A DNA stretch of 6,879 bases from Acetobacteraceae bacterium (GTDB lineage: Bacteria; Pseudomonadota; Alphaproteobacteria; Acetobacterales; Acetobacteraceae): NCBI GenBank assembly GCA_030039695.1, contig JASHVB010000784.1, forward strand, positions 1-6,879, read 5' to 3'. A model generated the notes under the pieces. The model saw nothing but the letters and a program-made list of their open reading frames with translations, made no database searches and was not told the origin of the DNA. The position numbers and the translations under genes are program-made. This document shows, piece after piece, positions 5,178-6,879 of this stretch (position 1 is its first letter; each line of letters opens with the position of its first letter).

Positions 5178-6467
5178 CTACGTCCGCTGGAACGGCGCCA
5201 GGACCCGCACCGCGTTGGCCTGTGCCTCATCGAGCGCTGCTTTAGGCTGCTTTGTCCCCGCCAGCGCCGCCTGCAATGCGCTGTTCAGAGGCAACGTCAC
5301 CTGCTGGTTCTGGTGGGTGGACAGCTCCGGCACCGCATATTTGAGCTGATCGCGTGCCACCGCCGCCTGCGGCAACTTGCCGACGCGCTGCGTCATCAGC
5401 GTCGTGTCCCAAGCGTCCGGACGAGTCGCGACGTAGCCCGTGTCAATGCTCCATTGTGCCGCACGCTCCGGCGTGGTGACCCATTTCACAAACAGCAGGG
5501 CAGCAGCGCGCTCGGACTTCGTTGCGGTTTTGAAGACATGGAAATTCGCGCCGCCGGTTGGCGCACCACGCCGCTTTTCGGCTGGCAGCATCGCCACCCC
5601 GAACGGGAACTTCGCCCGGTTGGCGACGAAAGTCAGGTTCCCAGTCGTAGTCCACATCATTGCCACGCGGCCGGAGACAAAATCGTTCGGCGTGGTGCCC
5701 CACTCGACCACACCGGGTGGCTGGATGCCTTGCTTGCCCAGCGACACCCAGTATTCCAAAGCTTCCACCGAGCCGGGCGCATTGAAGAAGGTCTTGGTGC
5801 CGTCGCTGCTCATCAGCTGCTGTCCGGCTTCATCGGCGAGGCCTTGGAACAGCCAGTAAGTGCCGCCCGTGCCCGGAATTTGGACGCCCCAACGGCTGAC
5901 CGTATCGCCCGCCTTCACAACCAGCTTTTTGCCCATCGTGGTTTGTTCCGCCCAGGTCTGTGGCGGGTTTTCCGGATCCAGACCGGCCTGCTTGAACGCG
6001 TCCTTGTTCCAAAATAACACCGGTGTCGAACGCTGGAACGGAATGCTCCAAGTGTGACCTTCGACATTGCCGTTGGCGAGGAACGCCGGAAAGAAGCCGC
6101 TCATCCACTTCTTGTCTTCGGCGCTGGGTGCCAGTTCGTCGAACGGCACGATCGCGTCGAGGTCGATCAGGGTCCAAACCTGGATTGCACCCAGCATGGC
6201 CAGTGGCGGCGCATGTCCGCCTTTGAACGCGGTGATCGCCTTGGCAATGGTGTCGTCATAGCTGCCCGCATAGACCGGTTTGATACTGATGTCGGAATGG
6301 AGCTTCTCAAAGTCGCGGGCGTAGCCATCGATGATCTTGGGAATTGGGCCGGCGGCGGCGATCGGGAAGAAGAACTGGATCTCCAGCGGCGCGGCACGCA
6401 CGACCGCCGGCGCGGCAAGGACGGCGGCGGCGCCAGCGAGCGCGGCGCGTCGGGTGACGTCGGGCAT
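5178..6467 (-). CDS. ugpB: UgpB-like periplasmic solute-binding protein
   Basis: A 429-residue extracellular solute-binding protein, the length usual for the UgpB/MalE class. The N-terminus has TRRAALAG (residues 5-12), a hydrophobic run and cleavage near VRAA (23-26): a twin-arginine-like signal, though Sec export is not excluded. Similarity to E. coli UgpB (from memory) is strongest at SIPFQRSTPVLFWNKDAFKQ (141-160) and AGLDPENPPQTW (161-172), with further matches at FPFGVAMLP (287-295) and TGYVATR (343-349). Unlike E. coli UgpB, which begins with an FWHSMEGELG-type segment carrying ligand contacts, this protein has FFFPIAAAGPIPKIIDGY (32-49), so glycerol 3-phosphate may not be its ligand. 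ATG 6467 is chosen because GGAGGT (6479-6474) lies 6 bases before it; longer in-frame starts run into the upstream gene. It begins 25 bases after the UgpC-type ATPase and should share its transcript. Another sugar or polyol phosphate is possible. Confidence 0.83.
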   Translation of the reverse strand: MPDVTRRAALAGAAAVLAAPAVVRAAPLEIQFFFPIAAAGPIPKIIDGYARDFEKLHSDISIKPVYAGSYDDTIAKAITAFKGGHAPPLAMLGAIQVWTLIDLDAIVPFDELAPSAEDKKWMSGFFPAFLANGNVEGHTWSIPFQRSTPVLFWNKDAFKQAGLDPENPPQTWAEQTTMGKKLVVKAGDTVSRWGVQIPGTGGTYWLFQGLADEAGQQLMSSDGTKTFFNAPGSVEALEYWVSLGKQGIQPPGVVEWGTTPNDFVSGRVAMMWTTTGNLTFVANRAKFPFGVAMLPAEKRRGAPTGGANFHVFKTATKSERAAALLFVKWVTTPERAAQWSIDTGYVATRPDAWDTTLMTQRVGKLPQAAVARDQLKYAVPELSTHQNQQVTLPLNSALQAALAGTKQPKAALDEAQANAVRVLAPFQRT

Positions 6468-6473
6468 GGGCGG

Positions 6474-6479
6474 ACCTCC
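6474..6479 (-). promoter_or_regulatory. Ribosome-binding site fixing the ugpB-like start
   Basis: GGAGGT on the - strand, 6 bases before ATG 6467. It decides in favour of this start over the in-frame codons upstream, which would overlap the end of the ATPase gene and place a non-signal leader of 28 residues before the signal peptide. Confidence 0.75.
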
Positions 6480-6492
6480 GTTGTCGTTGCGG

Positions 6493-6879
6493 TCAGACGA
6501 GCGCAGGCACCGACGCGGCGGGCTGCACCCGCCGCGCACCGGTGTCGGCATGAAACAAGTGAACGGCGTCGGGCAGGAAACCGAGACCGAGTGTCTCGCC
6601 CGGCGCGGTACGGTGGCGGCCGGGCAGCCGCGCCTGAACCTTGTGCGGGGTAGCCGCGATGCGGCCTGTCAGCACCGTATCGGCACCGAGATATTCACTG
6701 TGTTCCACACGCAGCGAGAGCGTTCGAGCAAGCGGCGCGGGTGACAAGGCCTCAGGCCGAATGCCGGCGATGGTCGGCGCGTCTGTGCGCGGCGCCAACA
6801 CCGGCCCGTCGGTACCGGCGATAACCATAGCCGCACCTCGGGCCTCCAGCGGCAACAGGTTCATCGGCGGGGAGCCGAT
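6493..6879 (-). CDS. ugpC: UgpC-type ABC ATPase, C-terminal fragment
   Basis: The last 128 residues of an ATPase whose nucleotide-binding domain lies outside the window to the right. The frame enters as IGSPPMNLL, matching the FIGSPAMNLL that ends the catalytic domain in the UgpC/MalK/MsmX class. The regulatory (TOBE/OB-type) region follows: GIRPEAL at 39-45, EYLGADT at 62-68, VQARLPG at 81-87 and HLFHADTG at 107-114, all close to the UgpC pattern. It would couple ATP hydrolysis to uptake of the ligand held by the UgpB-like protein encoded just downstream. The gene order ATPase then binding protein suggests permease genes further upstream, to the right. UgpC and a maltose-type ATPase are similar here; the neighbour favours UgpC. 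An internal ATG at 6864 is not the start. Confidence 0.85.
   Translation of the reverse strand: MGSPPMNLLPLEARGAAMVIAGTDGPVLAPRTDAPTIAGIRPEALSPAPLARTLSLRVEHSEYLGADTVLTGRIAATPHKVQARLPGRHRTAPGETLGLGFLPDAVHLFHADTGARRVQPAASVPALV

Noticed and set aside
5172..6017. 281-codon open frame on the + strand opposite the ugpB-like gene
   Set aside because: It is antisense to a clear solute-binding protein and shows no motif of its own.
1..6879. CRISPR array, insertion sequence, tRNA, rRNA or toxin-antitoxin pair
   Set aside because: No regularly spaced repeats, transposase motifs, terminal inverted repeats, tRNA T-loop sequences or paired small genes were seen on either strand.

Overview
The window is GC-rich (by eye about 62-64 %) with strongly GC-biased third codon positions, and its gene families (class I cytochrome c, crotonase, PotF/PotG and Ugp-type ABC transporters) suit a high-GC proteobacterium. 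Betaproteobacteria, perhaps Burkholderiales, is my best guess, but no marker gene settles it.

Left part, + strand (2-1748): the C-terminal end of a c-type cytochrome, then, after 17 bases, a small single-domain cupin. A gap of about 300 bases without a gene follows, then an enoyl-CoA hydratase/isomerase that keeps both catalytic glutamates. The hydratase meets the next gene tail to tail with 51 bases between them.

Middle, - strand (4081 down to 1800): a two-gene unit. A PotF-like periplasmic polyamine-binding protein is followed by a PotG/PotA-like ABC ATPase, with a probable GTGA stop/start overlap. The permease genes that normally complete such an operon are absent from both sides of the pair inside the window. 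The ATPase has an unusual GC-rich N-terminal extension of about 45 residues that contains a hairpin-forming stretch.

Gap (4082-5177): about 1.1 kb with no believable protein gene. It holds a probable potF promoter, a strong intrinsic terminator pointing left, and next to it about 100 bases of nested and mutually exclusive hairpins. Further right is a 12-base perfect palindrome overlapping the -35 box of a candidate leftward promoter. Together the last three could define a leftward non-coding RNA or leader of about 350 nt; alternatively the terminator simply ends the ugp-like operon.

Right part, - strand (6879 down to 5178): the end of a UgpC-type sugar/glycerol-phosphate ABC ATPase, then 25 bases later a UgpB-like periplasmic binding protein with a twin-arginine-like signal peptide. 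The ATPase lies upstream of the binding protein, so the permeases are probably outside the window to the right.

Overall this is two ABC uptake systems, one probably for polyamines and one for a sugar-phosphate or related solute, beside fatty-acid/CoA and respiratory genes. No mobile element, CRISPR array, tRNA or rRNA was seen. The parts most worth a second look are the structured gap and the permease-less polyamine pair.
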